Shown one piece after another: positions 7,720-16,101 of a stretch of 64,000 nt of DNA (positions are counted from its first letter, which is position 1; each line of letters begins with the position of its first letter). Position numbers and translations under genes: made by a program. The stretch is from Achromobacter xylosoxidans. GTDB taxonomy: Bacteria > Pseudomonadota > Gammaproteobacteria > Burkholderiales > Burkholderiaceae_B. The stretch spans positions 5,952,001 to 6,016,000 of the forward strand of contig NZ_CP061008.1 of NCBI RefSeq assembly GCF_014490035.1, read 5' to 3'. Below the pieces are notes generated by a model. The model had not been told where the DNA came from. It made no database searches and was given only the letters and a program-made list of their open reading frames with translations.

Positions 7720-9259
7720 GGGCCGCGTCCACGTCGACGCGCCACATTACATACTTCACGCTGCTGACCACCGGCGCCAGCCCCTGCAACGGCGCATAAA
7801 CCTGGTTGTCCGCCGCGGTACCCCATACCCAGTAGCGGCTGCCCTCGGCCGCCTGACACAGGCGCGCGTTGAACTCCGCGGGGCTGAGCAGCACCTGTCC
7901 GCCGGTTTCGGGGTCGAACTGGGCGGCGTCATACAGCTCCTTGCGCCAGTTGTCCCGCACGGGCACCTCCGGATTGAGCCAGTCGTCCACCACCCAGGCG
8001 GGCCGCGGCGCCCGGGCGTACAGCGCCAGGTCGAACGGATAGGTGTGCAACGACACGAAGGTATCGTCCGGCCGCGCCTGCTCCCGCACCACCTTGGCCA
8101 GCGGGCCCGCGCTGCCGCGCGCATTGTTGGCGGCGATGCCCACCGCGATGACGCAGATCCCCACCGCCACCGCGCCGCTCAGGCGCAGCAGGCGGGTGGC
8201 CGAATCGGCGTCGGCGCGCCTGGCTCCCTGGATCACTTCGGCCAGAAGGAAAGCCAGCGGCGCCAGCGCCGGCAGGACATAGCCCACAAGCTTGGAATTC
8301 GGCAGCGAAAAGAACGCCAGCACGACGGCAAACCACAGCACCGCCAGGCGCCGCAAGCTGCGCGAGGGACCGGCCTCCCAGAACGTCTTGCGCAGGATGC
8401 CGCCGCCCCAAAGCGACCAGGGCAAGCTCAGCCCCGCCACCACCGGCAGATAGAACCAGAACGGCTGCGCATTGTTAAAACCAGTAGCGGCAAAGCGCTG
8501 GAAGTGCTGATAGACAAAGAAGTAGTCGTAGAAACCTGGATAGCGCCACTGCATCAGCACGAACCACGGCGCCGCCACGGCGATGAACACCAGCAGCGCG
8601 GGCGGCCAGAACAGCGCAGCCAGGCCGCGCCACCGGCGTTCCCACACCAGCCAGATCAGCAGGATGGCGCCCGGCAGCACCAGGCCGATCAGCCCCTTGG
8701 CCAGCACGGCAAGCGCTGCCAGCGCGCCAGCCGCCACGGCCATCGCGTGCCAGGCTTCTCCGCGCTCCTCGCGCAGCACCGTATCCGTTGCCGCCAGCAC
8801 GCACAGCGTGATCATGCCGGCCACCAGCATGTCCAGATTCGCGAACTGCGCGCCACCATAGAAAAACGGCATGGTGGCGAGGATCAGCACGGTCGTCATG
8901 GCGGTCGCGGGATCGCGATAGCGGCGCACAAAGGCGTACATCGCAGCCGCCGCGGCCCACGCTGCCAGCCAAGAGGGCACCCGCGCCGCCCAGGGATGCA
9001 CGCCGAACACCGAAAAGGACAGCTCAGTCAGCCAGTAGTAAAGCGGCGGCTTGTGGAAATACGGCATGCCGTCCAACAGGGGCACCGCATGCGAACCGCT
9101 GCGCAGCATGTCCCAGGCCACACCGGCATAGCGCCCTTCATCGGGCAGGGTCAGGGGCCTGATCCAGGCCAGGAAAGCAAGCCACGCGCCTATCGCGATC
9201 AGGAAGCGTCCCGCTGGCGGGGTCCAATCGGAGCGCCGCCAGAACGTCGTGGCGAACAT
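7679..9259 (-). CDS. lgmB: ArnT-like glycosyltransferase (GT83/PMT family), probable lipid A glucosamine transferase LgmB
   Basis: A 526-residue polytopic inner-membrane transferase. The first periplasmic loop has the acidic pair in LPDEGRYAGVAWDM and the KPPLYYWL motif typical of ArnT, followed by about a dozen hydrophobic helices and a soluble C-terminal domain of roughly 130 residues. ArnT proteins move an amino sugar from undecaprenyl phosphate onto lipid A phosphates. In Bordetella the ortholog adds glucosamine under BvgAS control and protects against cationic peptides. It starts one base after the upstream GT2 gene, so the two are one transcription unit. Confidence 0.82.
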   Translation of the reverse strand: MFATTFWRRSDWTPPAGRFLIAIGAWLAFLAWIRPLTLPDEGRYAGVAWDMLRSGSHAVPLLDGMPYFHKPPLYYWLTELSFSVFGVHPWAARVPSWLAAWAAAAAMYAFVRRYRDPATAMTTVLILATMPFFYGGAQFANLDMLVAGMITLCVLAATDTVLREERGEAWHAMAVAAGALAALAVLAKGLIGLVLPGAILLIWLVWERRWRGLAALFWPPALLVFIAVAAPWFVLMQWRYPGFYDYFFVYQHFQRFAATGFNNAQPFWFYLPVVAGLSLPWSLWGGGILRKTFWEAGPSRSLRRLAVLWFAVVLAFFSLPNSKLVGYVLPALAPLAFLLAEVIQGARRADADSATRLLRLSGAVAVGICVIAVGIAANNARGSAGPLAKVVREQARPDDTFVSLHTYPFDLALYARAPRPAWVVDDWLNPEVPVRDNWRKELYDAAQFDPETGGQVLLSPAEFNARLCQAAEGSRYWVWGTAADNQVYAPLQGLAPVVSSVKYVMWRVDVDAALRQRVCGGTPKAG

Positions 9260-9260
9260 G

Positions 9261-10313
9261 TCAGTCCAAGCCTTGGCCCGGCCGGGAAGCCCTGCCCTGG
9301 CGCCGGCGCACGACGAACAGCGGCCGGCCCTTCACCTCATCGAAGATCCGCGACACGTATTCGCCCACCACGCCCAGGGAAATCAGATTCACGCCGGCAA
9401 AGAACAGCACCGCCGTGACGATGGTCGTCCAACCGGAGACCTCGTTGCCGAAGAACAGGTACTCGCCGACCAGATAGGCGGCATAGGCCAGCGCCAGCAT
9501 GGCAAAGGCCACGCCAACCAGGCTGACCAGGCGCAGCGGCCAGGTCGTGAAGGCGGTCAGGCCGTCCAGCGCCAGCCGGACCAGGCGCATGCTGCTGAAA
9601 CGGCTGTCGCCGTGCATGCGCTCCTCGGGGGTATAGGCCAGCGCTTCGCCCTTGAAGCCGACCCAGGCGTACAGGCCTTTCATGAATCGGGTGCGTTCGG
9701 GCAGCGCGATCAGCGCGTCCACCACGCTGCGGTCCATCAGGCGAAAATCGCCCGCGTGCGCCGGCACATCCACGCCGCGCGCGCCGCTCAGCAACTTGTA
9801 GAACCAGCGCGCGCCAGCGCGCTTGGCCCAGGATTCGTCGGCGCGGGTCTCGCGCACGGCGTAGACCATTTCGGCCCCGGCGGCCCAGCGCGCCAGCATT
9901 TGCTCGATCAAGGCGGGAGGATGCTGCAGATCCGCATCCAGGCAGATCACCGCATTGCCCGTGGCGGCTTCCAGGCCGGCGCTGATCGCGGCTTCCTTGC
10001 CGAAGTTGCGCGACAGCTGCACGTAGCGAAAACCATCGTGTTCGGTCCATTCGGCCATCAGCGCTTCCGTGCCGTCCGTGCTGCCGTCATCGGCCACGAT
10101 GATTTCCCAGCTGGTGCACAGCGCCTCCAGGCGGTTGCGCAGCAGAGGCAGCAGCACCTGCAGGTTCTCGCATTCGTTCAGGCACGGAATGACGCAGGTC
10201 ACGCAAGTGTCGTACGGCACGCGAGCCTCGGCCGCCGGCCAAACCGTTTCCAGCGGATACGATTTGGTCAGCACTTGCGGGACAGCGGATTCGGACCGGA
10301 ACTGAATGTGCAT
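9261..10313 (-). CDS. lgmA: GT2 polyprenyl-phosphate sugar transferase (ArnC/GtrB-like), probable LgmA
   Basis: A 350-residue GT-A transferase: nucleotide-sugar motifs CVIPCLNECENL, IIVADDGSTDG and the DXD-like ICLDADLQHPP, then two C-terminal membrane helices (around LVGVAFAMLALAYAAYLVG and IVTAVLFFAGVNLISLGVV) and the GEYVSRIFDEVKGRP ending characteristic of DPMS/GtrB/ArnC. An N-terminal extension of about 40 residues precedes the fold. Expected reaction: loading a hexosamine, probably GlcNAc, onto undecaprenyl phosphate for the following ArnT-like enzyme. First gene of the minus-strand pair with the ArnT-like transferase. Confidence 0.8.
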   Translation of the reverse strand: MHIQFRSESAVPQVLTKSYPLETVWPAAEARVPYDTCVTCVIPCLNECENLQVLLPLLRNRLEALCTSWEIIVADDGSTDGTEALMAEWTEHDGFRYVQLSRNFGKEAAISAGLEAATGNAVICLDADLQHPPALIEQMLARWAAGAEMVYAVRETRADESWAKRAGARWFYKLLSGARGVDVPAHAGDFRLMDRSVVDALIALPERTRFMKGLYAWVGFKGEALAYTPEERMHGDSRFSSMRLVRLALDGLTAFTTWPLRLVSLVGVAFAMLALAYAAYLVGEYLFFGNEVSGWTTIVTAVLFFAGVNLISLGVVGEYVSRIFDEVKGRPLFVVRRRQGRASRPGQGLD

Positions 10314-10371
10314 GGCTCTAGACTCGGAATGCAGGACTATGCCGAGCAGTATGCGTAGGGATCTGTCGAAT

Positions 10372-10381
10372 TTTCATGAAA
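10372..10381. promoter_or_regulatory. Palindrome upstream of the GT2/ArnT pair
   Basis: TTTCATGAAA is a perfect 10-base palindrome about 60 bases before the GT2 start in an A/T-richer part of the 240-base gap (10314-10552). It is a possible regulator site, but no family consensus was matched. Confidence 0.25.
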
Positions 10382-10552
10382 TGCGCAATTGCCTGCAGCG
10401 CCCGAGAAATACAGATGAATTCTAGGGAGCGTCCCCCGGAAAACAATAAAGTGGCGTAAACCTGTGTCCCCAATTTGTGAAGCCCTGTAAAGCCGGACTG
10501 CGCCCGCGCATCGGTAAAATGCGCCCGAGTTTTTTTGTTTTCGCAGGTTGTC

Positions 10553-11071
10553 ATGCAATATCAAGTCCGGCTCATGCAGGCCAGCGACGTGGACGCCATC
10601 CTGGCCCTCCAGACCCTGGCCTACCCCGGTTTCCTGCTGGAAAGCGCGGGTTTCTTCCAGAACCGCCTGGCGCTCGCCCCCTCGCACTGCTGGGTAGCGC
10701 AGGCTGGGGCCAGCCCGGATGCGCTGCTGGGCTACCTGATTTCCTATCCCTGGGACGCGGGACTGCCGCCCGCCCTGGATGTGGCGCTCGCGGCGCTGCC
10801 GGCCGCGGCCGACCACTGGTTCCTGCACGACTGCGCCGTGGCGCCCTCGGCGCAGGGGTTGGGCGTGGGCCAGGCGCTGCTGCGCGCCGCCGCCGACAGC
10901 GCGCATGAAGGCGGCTTGCGCCGCGCCAGCCTGGTGTCCCTGGAATCCGCCGTGGGTTATTGGCAGCGCCACGGCTACCTACCGGTCAGCGCAGACAGCG
11001 CCGACCTGACCGAAAAACTGGCTGGCTACGGGCCGCGCGCGCAATATATGTCGCGCGCATTTCCACTCTAG
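10553..11071 (+). CDS. GNAT-family N-acetyltransferase
   Basis: A 172-residue single-domain GCN5-type acetyltransferase. The acetyl-CoA pyrophosphate loop is visible as VAPSAQGLGVGQALL (Q/R-x-x-G-x-G/A form), preceded by the HDCAV strand and followed by the SLVSLESAVGYWQRHGYL helix and strand seen in RimI-like enzymes. ATG 10553 is chosen; TTG 10535 would add six residues. It stands alone between the divergent sugar transferase genes and gltS. The acceptor (protein N-terminus, antibiotic or metabolite) cannot be told from sequence. Confidence 0.82.
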   Translation: MQYQVRLMQASDVDAILALQTLAYPGFLLESAGFFQNRLALAPSHCWVAQAGASPDALLGYLISYPWDAGLPPALDVALAALPAAADHWFLHDCAVAPSAQGLGVGQALLRAAADSAHEGGLRRASLVSLESAVGYWQRHGYLPVSADSADLTEKLAGYGPRAQYMSRAFPL

Positions 11072-11255
11072 CCGCCCCGGCCGCGGCTACCTCCGCCGCG
11101 GCTTTCCGCCCGCCCGGCCCCACGCCGCGCGCCGCCTCCCTGCCCCATGTACATCGCCCGCGCGGCGGACGTAACATAAGCCTCAGTCCGTGTGAGGCGG
11201 CAGGGTTCAAACAGCCAGAAAGTTCACCGTGCCCTGACAGGGCGCAAAGGCACCT

Positions 11256-12464
11256 ATGATCTCGCTTACGCCCGTTCAATCACTGCTGGCATGCTGCCTC
11301 GTCCTGGTCATCGGACGCGTGCTCACCACCAAGATCGGCGTCCTCGCCCGCTACAGCATTCCGGACCCCATCGTCGGCGGCCTCCTGTTCGCCGTACTGG
11401 CCTACCTGCTGGCGACCTGGGGCGGCATCTCCGTCTCGCTGGAAACCAGCATCAAGCCGACCTTGCTGCTGCTGTTCTTCGGCAGCATCGGCCTGACCGC
11501 CAACCTCAAGCTGCTGGCCAAGGGCGGCCCCAGGCTGATTGCCTTCCTGCTGGCCCTGATCCCGTTCCTGGTGCTGCAGAACGCCGTCGGGCTGGGCATG
11601 GCCTGGCTCCTGGACATGCATCCGCTGATGGGCCTCTTGGGCGGCACCATCACGCTGGTGGGCGGTCACGGCACGGGCGCGGCCTACGCCACGCGCTTCG
11701 CCGACTTCAACAACATCCAGGACGTGATGGCGCTGGCGATGACCGCCGCCACCCTGGGGCTGGTGCTGGGCGGCGTGGTGGGCGGGCCGGTGGCCGAATG
11801 GCTGATGCGGCGCCACAAGCTGGCCGGCAGCCTCGACCACGCGCCCGGCGACGGCCACGAGCCTGCGGACCTGATGGAAAACGCGCCCGCGTCCTCCGCC
11901 GGCTCCTACATCGTCTCCCTGACCGCCGCCCTGGTCTGCCTGGTGGTCGGTGGCTACCTGGCGGCCTTGGTTGAGGACGCCCCGGTCAGCCTGCCCAACT
12001 TCCTGTGGTGCCTGGCCACGGGCGTACTGATCCGCAACGGCGGCGAAAAGCTGGGCCTGAAGCTGGACGACCGCGCCACCGAAATCATCGGCACCATCTC
12101 CCTGTCGCTGTTCCTGGGCATGACAATGATGACGCTGGACCTGTCCAGCGTGGCGCGCCTGGCCGGCCCGCTGGCCCTGATGCTGGCGGTGCAGACCCTG
12201 GTATGCGCGCTGTATGCCGCCTGGGTCGTGTTCCGCATGCTCAAGCGCGACTACGAAGCAGCCATCATGTCAGCCGCGTTCTGCGGCTTCGCGCTGGGCG
12301 CGACCGCCACCGCCATTGCCAATATGCAGGCGCTGACGCGGCGCCATGGCCCGGCGCCGGAAGCGTTCATCGTCGTGCCGGTCACCGGCGCCTTCCTGGT
12401 CGACATCCTGAACGTGATCGTGCTGACCTCGCTGATCTCCTTGCCGTTCGTGGGAGGCATGTGA
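11256..12464 (+). CDS. gltS: Sodium/glutamate symporter GltS
   Basis: A 402-residue membrane protein of the ESS family. It has two inverted halves of hydrophobic helices; the re-entrant motifs GGHGTGAAYATRF in the first half and AFCGFALGATATAIANMQA in the second match the conserved GltS sites for Na+ and glutamate. Residues about 195-215 form a hydrophilic cytoplasmic linker. AAAGG lies about seven bases before ATG 11256. The next gene, a TAXI-type lipoprotein, starts two bases after the stop with GGGAGG in the gltS end, so the two are translationally linked, an unusual partnership for GltS. Confidence 0.93.
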   Translation: MISLTPVQSLLACCLVLVIGRVLTTKIGVLARYSIPDPIVGGLLFAVLAYLLATWGGISVSLETSIKPTLLLLFFGSIGLTANLKLLAKGGPRLIAFLLALIPFLVLQNAVGLGMAWLLDMHPLMGLLGGTITLVGGHGTGAAYATRFADFNNIQDVMALAMTAATLGLVLGGVVGGPVAEWLMRRHKLAGSLDHAPGDGHEPADLMENAPASSAGSYIVSLTAALVCLVVGGYLAALVEDAPVSLPNFLWCLATGVLIRNGGEKLGLKLDDRATEIIGTISLSLFLGMTMMTLDLSSVARLAGPLALMLAVQTLVCALYAAWVVFRMLKRDYEAAIMSAAFCGFALGATATAIANMQALTRRHGPAPEAFIVVPVTGAFLVDILNVIVLTSLISLPFVGGM

Positions 12465-12466
12465 CC

Positions 12467-13966
12467 ATGTTCAAACGCCTTGTCATTCTGAGCTTCTGCC
12501 TGCTGCTGGCGGCCTGCGGCCGCGCGCCCGATACCGACGCCCTGCGCGCCGACGTGGAACGCAGCCTGGCCACCGCCTACGGCGCGGACCTGTTCCGTAT
12601 CGCCGGGATCAAGCGCATGGGATCGGCCTCGGACAGCAGCGCCCCGGCGGGCGAAACCCGCCGCGTGGTCTATTACGACGTCGAACTGGACCTGGCGCGC
12701 AACATCACCCTGGGCGCCTGGGACCAGCCCGGCGCCGCCGCGCTGGTCACGCTGCTGGGCGCCGGCCCGCGCAGCATCAGCGGCGTGAAATCCGGCGGCA
12801 ACCAGGCGGGCGACCGCATCGTCGCGCACGCCAGCGCCATCTACCGCAAGGAAGGCGACGCCTGGAAGCTGGTCACCCCGGCCGGCTTCAAGGCGGCCGA
12901 GGCGCCCAACCTGGACACCGGCGCGCCGCCGCCCGTCACGCGCCAACTGCTGGACACGCTGGACCAGATCACCCATTCGGTTTCCTACAGCGCCTCCAGC
13001 ACCGCGCAGCACGTAGTGCAACAGGAACTGGAACGCTCCGTGGCGCGCATCAACGGCCGGCTGGCCCGCATGCAACAGGGCTACCCGCTGGCCGGCGGCC
13101 CGGACCGCGGCGAGTATGTAGCGTTTGCGCGCGCCCTGAGCGACGTCGCGCGCAAGCAGCAGATCCGGGTCTCGCCGCTGATCACGGGCGGCGGCGCCGA
13201 GAACATCGCGCTGCTGCGCAGCGGCGACGCGGTGGTGGGACTGGCCCAGGCCGACACGGCGCGGCTCGCCTATGACGGCAAGGGCCCATTCGCGGGCCAG
13301 GGTCCCTTCACCGGCCTGCGCGCCCTGGGCAGCCTGTATCCGGAACTGGTCCATATCGTGGTCCGCGACGACGCCGCCCTGCGCGGCGTACGCGATCTCA
13401 AGGGCAAGACCATCGCCCTGGGGCCGGAAGGCTCGGCGGTGCGCGCCACGCTGGAAACCGTGCTCGCCGCCCATGGCCTGCAGGCCGGCCGCGACTACAC
13501 CGTGGCCGACACGCCCTTCACCGAGTCCCTGCCGGCGCTGAACTCCGGCAAGGTCGACGCCGCCGCCCAGGTCATCGGCGTGCCCGCCACGCCCTTGCGC
13601 GATGCGCTGACCCAGGCGCGACTGAAGCTGCTGCCGCTGGACCCTGCCGCCATCAAGGCGCTGACCGGGGCCGAGGACAACGCGCTGATGCCGCTGGACA
13701 TCGCCGCCGGCACCTACCCCAACCAGACGGAGCCGATCCCCACGGTGGGCATGGCGGCGCTGCTGCTCACCACCGCGGACCTGACCCGGGACGAGGCCCT
13801 GGTGATCGTGCGCGCGGTCTACGTGACCGGGCAGGACCTGCTGGCCGCCGGATCCGCCCAGGGCGCCCAGGTAGGGCTGGCGACCGCCCGCCGCGGACTG
13901 ACCGTGCCGCTGCACGACGGCGCCCAGGAAGGGCTGGCCAAGCTTGAACAGGGCAAGCCGCAATGA
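12467..13966 (+). CDS. TAXI-family TRAP-type solute-binding lipoprotein coupled to gltS
   Basis: A 499-residue envelope protein with a lipoprotein signal (LLLAAC, Cys17). Residues about 20-165 form an extra N-terminal domain; from about 165 the TAXI/NMT1-like binding fold follows, including SPLITGGGAENIALL, the LYPELVHIVVRDDAAL strand, LKGKTIALGPEGSAVRATLE and a late PNQTEPIPTVGMAALLL stretch. TAXI proteins normally feed a fused TRAP membrane subunit (DctQM), but none lies here; the only transporter is GltS immediately upstream. The long frame upstream of ATG 12467 is a shadow of gltS. It may present or sense glutamate-like ligand, which is inference. Confidence 0.85.
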   Translation: MFKRLVILSFCLLLAACGRAPDTDALRADVERSLATAYGADLFRIAGIKRMGSASDSSAPAGETRRVVYYDVELDLARNITLGAWDQPGAAALVTLLGAGPRSISGVKSGGNQAGDRIVAHASAIYRKEGDAWKLVTPAGFKAAEAPNLDTGAPPPVTRQLLDTLDQITHSVSYSASSTAQHVVQQELERSVARINGRLARMQQGYPLAGGPDRGEYVAFARALSDVARKQQIRVSPLITGGGAENIALLRSGDAVVGLAQADTARLAYDGKGPFAGQGPFTGLRALGSLYPELVHIVVRDDAALRGVRDLKGKTIALGPEGSAVRATLETVLAAHGLQAGRDYTVADTPFTESLPALNSGKVDAAAQVIGVPATPLRDALTQARLKLLPLDPAAIKALTGAEDNALMPLDIAAGTYPNQTEPIPTVGMAALLLTTADLTRDEALVIVRAVYVTGQDLLAAGSAQGAQVGLATARRGLTVPLHDGAQEGLAKLEQGKPQ

Positions 13967-14008
13967 AGCCGGTTGCGCTTATGATTGCGCTCCCTACCAG
14001 GAATCCCC

Positions 14009-14275
14009 ATGAATAAATTCGATCTGCAGAAAAACCAGGCCCTGAAGCTGGCCGGCCAGCTCAAGCAAGCCTCCACCCCGGACCGCTTCGGCACCGCCTC
14101 GCAAGTGCCCGACCGCCGCGAACAGCGCAAGCTGGACCAGGCCGCCGGCCTGGTGCCGTTCCCCCTGAAGCTGTCGCAGGCCCACGCCGACAAGCTGCGC
14201 GCCCTGGCGGCCGAACGCGGCGTGTCGACCAACGACATCGTGGCCGAAGTGCTGCAAAACGCGCTGGACAAGTAA
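14009..14275 (+). CDS. Small conserved protein with ribbon-helix-helix-like C-terminus
   Basis: An 88-residue hydrophilic protein of unknown function. The C-terminal half (about residues 50-88) reads as a short strand followed by two helices, [19 protein letters not shown] then [16 protein letters not shown], which is the layout of ribbon-helix-helix DNA-binding proteins; the N-terminal half is rich in Lys/Gln. ATG 14009 is preferred, with AGGA just upstream. It precedes yaiI by four bases and follows the TAXI gene by 42, so it may be co-transcribed with yaiI. The fold call is from pattern only. Confidence 0.65.
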   Translation: MNKFDLQKNQALKLAGQLKQASTPDRFGTASQVPDRREQRKLDQAAGLVPFPLKLSQAHADKLRALAAERGVSTNDIVAEVLQNALDK

Positions 14276-14279
14276 GCGC

Positions 14280-14759
14280 ATGCATATCTGGGTCGATGCG
14301 GACGCCTGCCCCGCGGTCATCAAGGACATCCTGTTCCGCGCCGCCCAGCGCTGGCAACTGCCGCTGACGCTGGTGGCCAACCAGATGCTCTACACCCCGC
14401 CCTCCCCGCTGATCCGCGCGGTGCAGGTGCCGCGCGGCTTCGACGTCGCCGACGCCCACATCGCCGAACGCGCGTCCGAGGGCGACCTGGTGATCACCGG
14501 CGACATCCCGCTGGCCGCGCAAGTCCTGGAAAAAGGCGCGATGGCCCTGAACCCGCGGGGCGAACGCTATACGCCGGAAACGATCCGGGAGCGGCTGGCG
14601 TTACGGGACATGATGGAAGAGCTGCGGGCCAGCGGCGTGGATACCGGCGGCCCGGCGGCATTCAGCCAGGCCGACCGCAAGGCCTTCGCCAACCAGCTGG
14701 ACACCCTGCTGGCGCGCGCGGCGCGCAAGACGCAGCCGGGCTCGGCAAGCGGTCAATAG
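14280..14759 (+). CDS. yaiI: YaiI/YqxD family protein (DUF188, PIN-like)
   Basis: A 159-residue member of the YaiI/UPF0178 family. The N-terminal [13 protein letters not shown], the LVANQ stretch, [26 protein letters not shown] and the [18 protein letters not shown] block are the conserved family segments, with the aspartates forming a PIN-like acidic site. Function is not established; nuclease activity is only a fold-based guess. It starts four bases after the small protein gene and its 3' end overlaps the convergent small membrane protein gene by seven bases. Confidence 0.9.
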   Translation: MHIWVDADACPAVIKDILFRAAQRWQLPLTLVANQMLYTPPSPLIRAVQVPRGFDVADAHIAERASEGDLVITGDIPLAAQVLEKGAMALNPRGERYTPETIRERLALRDMMEELRASGVDTGGPAAFSQADRKAFANQLDTLLARAARKTQPGSASGQ

Positions 14760-14920
14760 AAGGTGATGTAGGCCTTGTAGATGATCGTGCCCAGGGCCGT
14801 GATCAGGCCTATGCCCATCAGTCCCATGCCGATATTGCGGTCGCGCAGCCCGAAGCCGACCAACATGAGCGCCACGCCGGCGACGATGATGATCAACATG
14901 GTATTGGTGTGCTCGGACAT
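14753..14920 (-). CDS. Small two-helix membrane protein
   Basis: A 55-residue protein made almost entirely of two hydrophobic segments, [19 protein letters not shown] and [21 protein letters not shown], separated by a short basic turn (RDRN). ATG 14920 is chosen because AGGAGAAGGTC directly precedes it; a longer frame from 14953 lacks such a site. No family is recognised. Topology is probably both ends on the same side with the basic turn in the cytoplasm. Confidence 0.65.
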   Translation of the reverse strand: MSEHTNTMLIIIVAGVALMLVGFGLRDRNIGMGLMGIGLITALGTIIYKAYITFY

Positions 14921-15130
14921 GACCTTCTCCTGTTCGCCTATGCCTGGCCCCACGGGCCAAAGCCTTTGTTATCAATGATAGTCAGGCTCGCATGCGACGC
15001 GGCTCAATCGACGTGAGTCCGCTTGCGACAAATCAAGAGAAGGGTAATGAAAGGGACGGTTCAGCGCAATGGCTTGCATGCCATATGCAAAGCGCCCGGA
15101 TTTAAAGGCGTGCCCGATGCGTCCTGAGCG
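14921..15130. other. Gene-free spacer between small membrane protein and tRNA-Val terminator
   Basis: No convincing coding frame is seen. It must hold the promoter of the small membrane protein gene (minus strand). TATCA-A-TGATA (14970-14980) is a short palindrome of unknown meaning. With the tRNA terminator and spacer that follow it makes up the 320-base gap to the tRNA. Confidence 0.5.
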
Positions 15131-15163
15131 CAAAACAAAAAAGCCAACCTCGCGGTTGGCTTT
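15131..15163 (-). terminator. Rho-independent terminator of tRNA-Val
   Basis: A perfect 9-10 bp stem (AAGCCAACC / GGTTGGCTT, 15141-15149 and 15154-15162) with a 4-base loop. Read on the minus strand it is followed by TTTTTTGTTTTG, fitting the end of the tRNA-Val transcript. Confidence 0.8.
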
Positions 15164-15240
15164 CTTTGCTTTGCGTCTTTTTTAACCTTGGTACGCCGAC
15201 AACGATAAGCCTGAGGCTTACGTCATCTTCCAAGGGTCTT

Positions 15241-15315
15241 TGGTGGGTAGTACTGGGTTCGAACCAGTGACCCCTGCCGTGTGAAGGCAGTGCTCTACCA
15301 CTGAGCTAACCACCC
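15241..15315 (-). tRNA. tRNA-Val (anticodon CAC)
   Basis: On the minus strand a full cloverleaf can be folded: acceptor GGGTGGT with ACTACCC (one G-T pair), D-arm TAGCTCAGTGGTAGAGC, anticodon stem CTGCC/GGCAG with loop TTCACAC giving anticodon CAC (codon GUG), T-arm with GGTTCGAACC, and an encoded CCA at 15243-15241. Position 33 is T and 37 is A as required. Confidence 0.95.
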
Positions 15316-15328
15316 CGAAAGAGGCAAA

Positions 15329-15358
15329 ATATTAGCACGTTTTTTTGAACGCGTGCAA
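15329..15358 (-). promoter_or_regulatory. Promoter of tRNA-Val
   Basis: On the minus strand TTGCAC (15358-15353), an 18-base spacer and TAATAT (15334-15329) preceded by TGC form a sigma-70 promoter with extended -10. The predicted start lies about seven bases before the mature tRNA 5' end. Confidence 0.5.
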
Positions 15359-15375
15359 GTCGCCTCGAAAAAACT

Positions 15376-16098
15376 TTATGCGGCCGCCACTGGCGCGTCG
15401 ATCTTGCGCCAGGTGCACGCCCCGCCCACGGACTTATCCAAGGCCGCGAGATAGTTTTCGTGCTCGGCCAGTTCCGCCTCGCTGGCCTTGATCACGGGCA
15501 GGCCCGAAGCGTCGAAGCGGGCCAGTTCGATACCATTGCCGCCGCCGCTGGCGCCGTCGTCCACGTCGATCAACAGCGCGTCCTGGCCGCGGGTCATGGC
15601 CAGCCAGACTTCCGCCAAGAGCTGCGAGTCCAGCAATGCGCCGTGCAGGGTGCGGTGGGCGTTGGAAATGCCGAAGCGGTCGCACAGAGCGTCCAGCGAA
15701 TTGCGCTTGCCTGGGAACAGCGAGCGCGCATGCAGCAGCGAGTCCGTGACCGTTTCGCAGTACTCGGTGACCGGGCCGCGCCCGGTCTTGGCGAGTTCGG
15801 CGTTGAAGAACTTGACGTCGAACGCCGCGTTGTGCGCGATCAGCTCTGCGCCCTGGATGAACTTGACGAATTCGTCCGCGACATCGGCGAAGCGCGGCTT
15901 GTCGGACAGGAACTCGGTGGTCAGGCCGTGCACCGCCAGCGCCTCGGGGTCGCTGTCGCGGTCCGGGTTCAGGTAGATGTGCAGGTTGTTGCCGGTGGTC
16001 ATCCGGTTGACCATCTCCACGCAGCCGATCTCGACGATGCGATGGCCCTGGGCAGGGTCCAGTCCGGTGGTTTCAGTGTCAAAGATGATCTGGCGCAT
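15376..16098 (-). CDS. dnaQ: DNA polymerase III epsilon subunit (3'-5' proofreading exonuclease)
   Basis: A 240-residue DEDDh exonuclease. Exo I is IIFDTETTGLD with the catalytic Asp and Glu, Exo II is in AHNAAFDVKFFN, and Exo III epsilon is HRTLHGALLDSQLLAEVW with the catalytic His and Asp. The C-terminal tail is the region that in E. coli binds the alpha subunit. It lies three bases after an RND permease gene on the same strand and is followed by tRNA-Val; in E. coli dnaQ neighbours rnhA directly. Length matches family. Confidence 0.96.
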   Translation of the reverse strand: MRQIIFDTETTGLDPAQGHRIVEIGCVEMVNRMTTGNNLHIYLNPDRDSDPEALAVHGLTTEFLSDKPRFADVADEFVKFIQGAELIAHNAAFDVKFFNAELAKTGRGPVTEYCETVTDSLLHARSLFPGKRNSLDALCDRFGISNAHRTLHGALLDSQLLAEVWLAMTRGQDALLIDVDDGASGGGNGIELARFDASGLPVIKASEAELAEHENYLAALDKSVGGACTWRKIDAPVAAA

Positions 16099-16101
16099 AA
16101 C

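Noticed and set aside
8045..9418. 457-codon frame antisense to the ArnT-like gene
   Set aside because: Gln/His/Arg-rich shadow without hydrophobic core; the minus strand encodes a full ArnT-like transferase.
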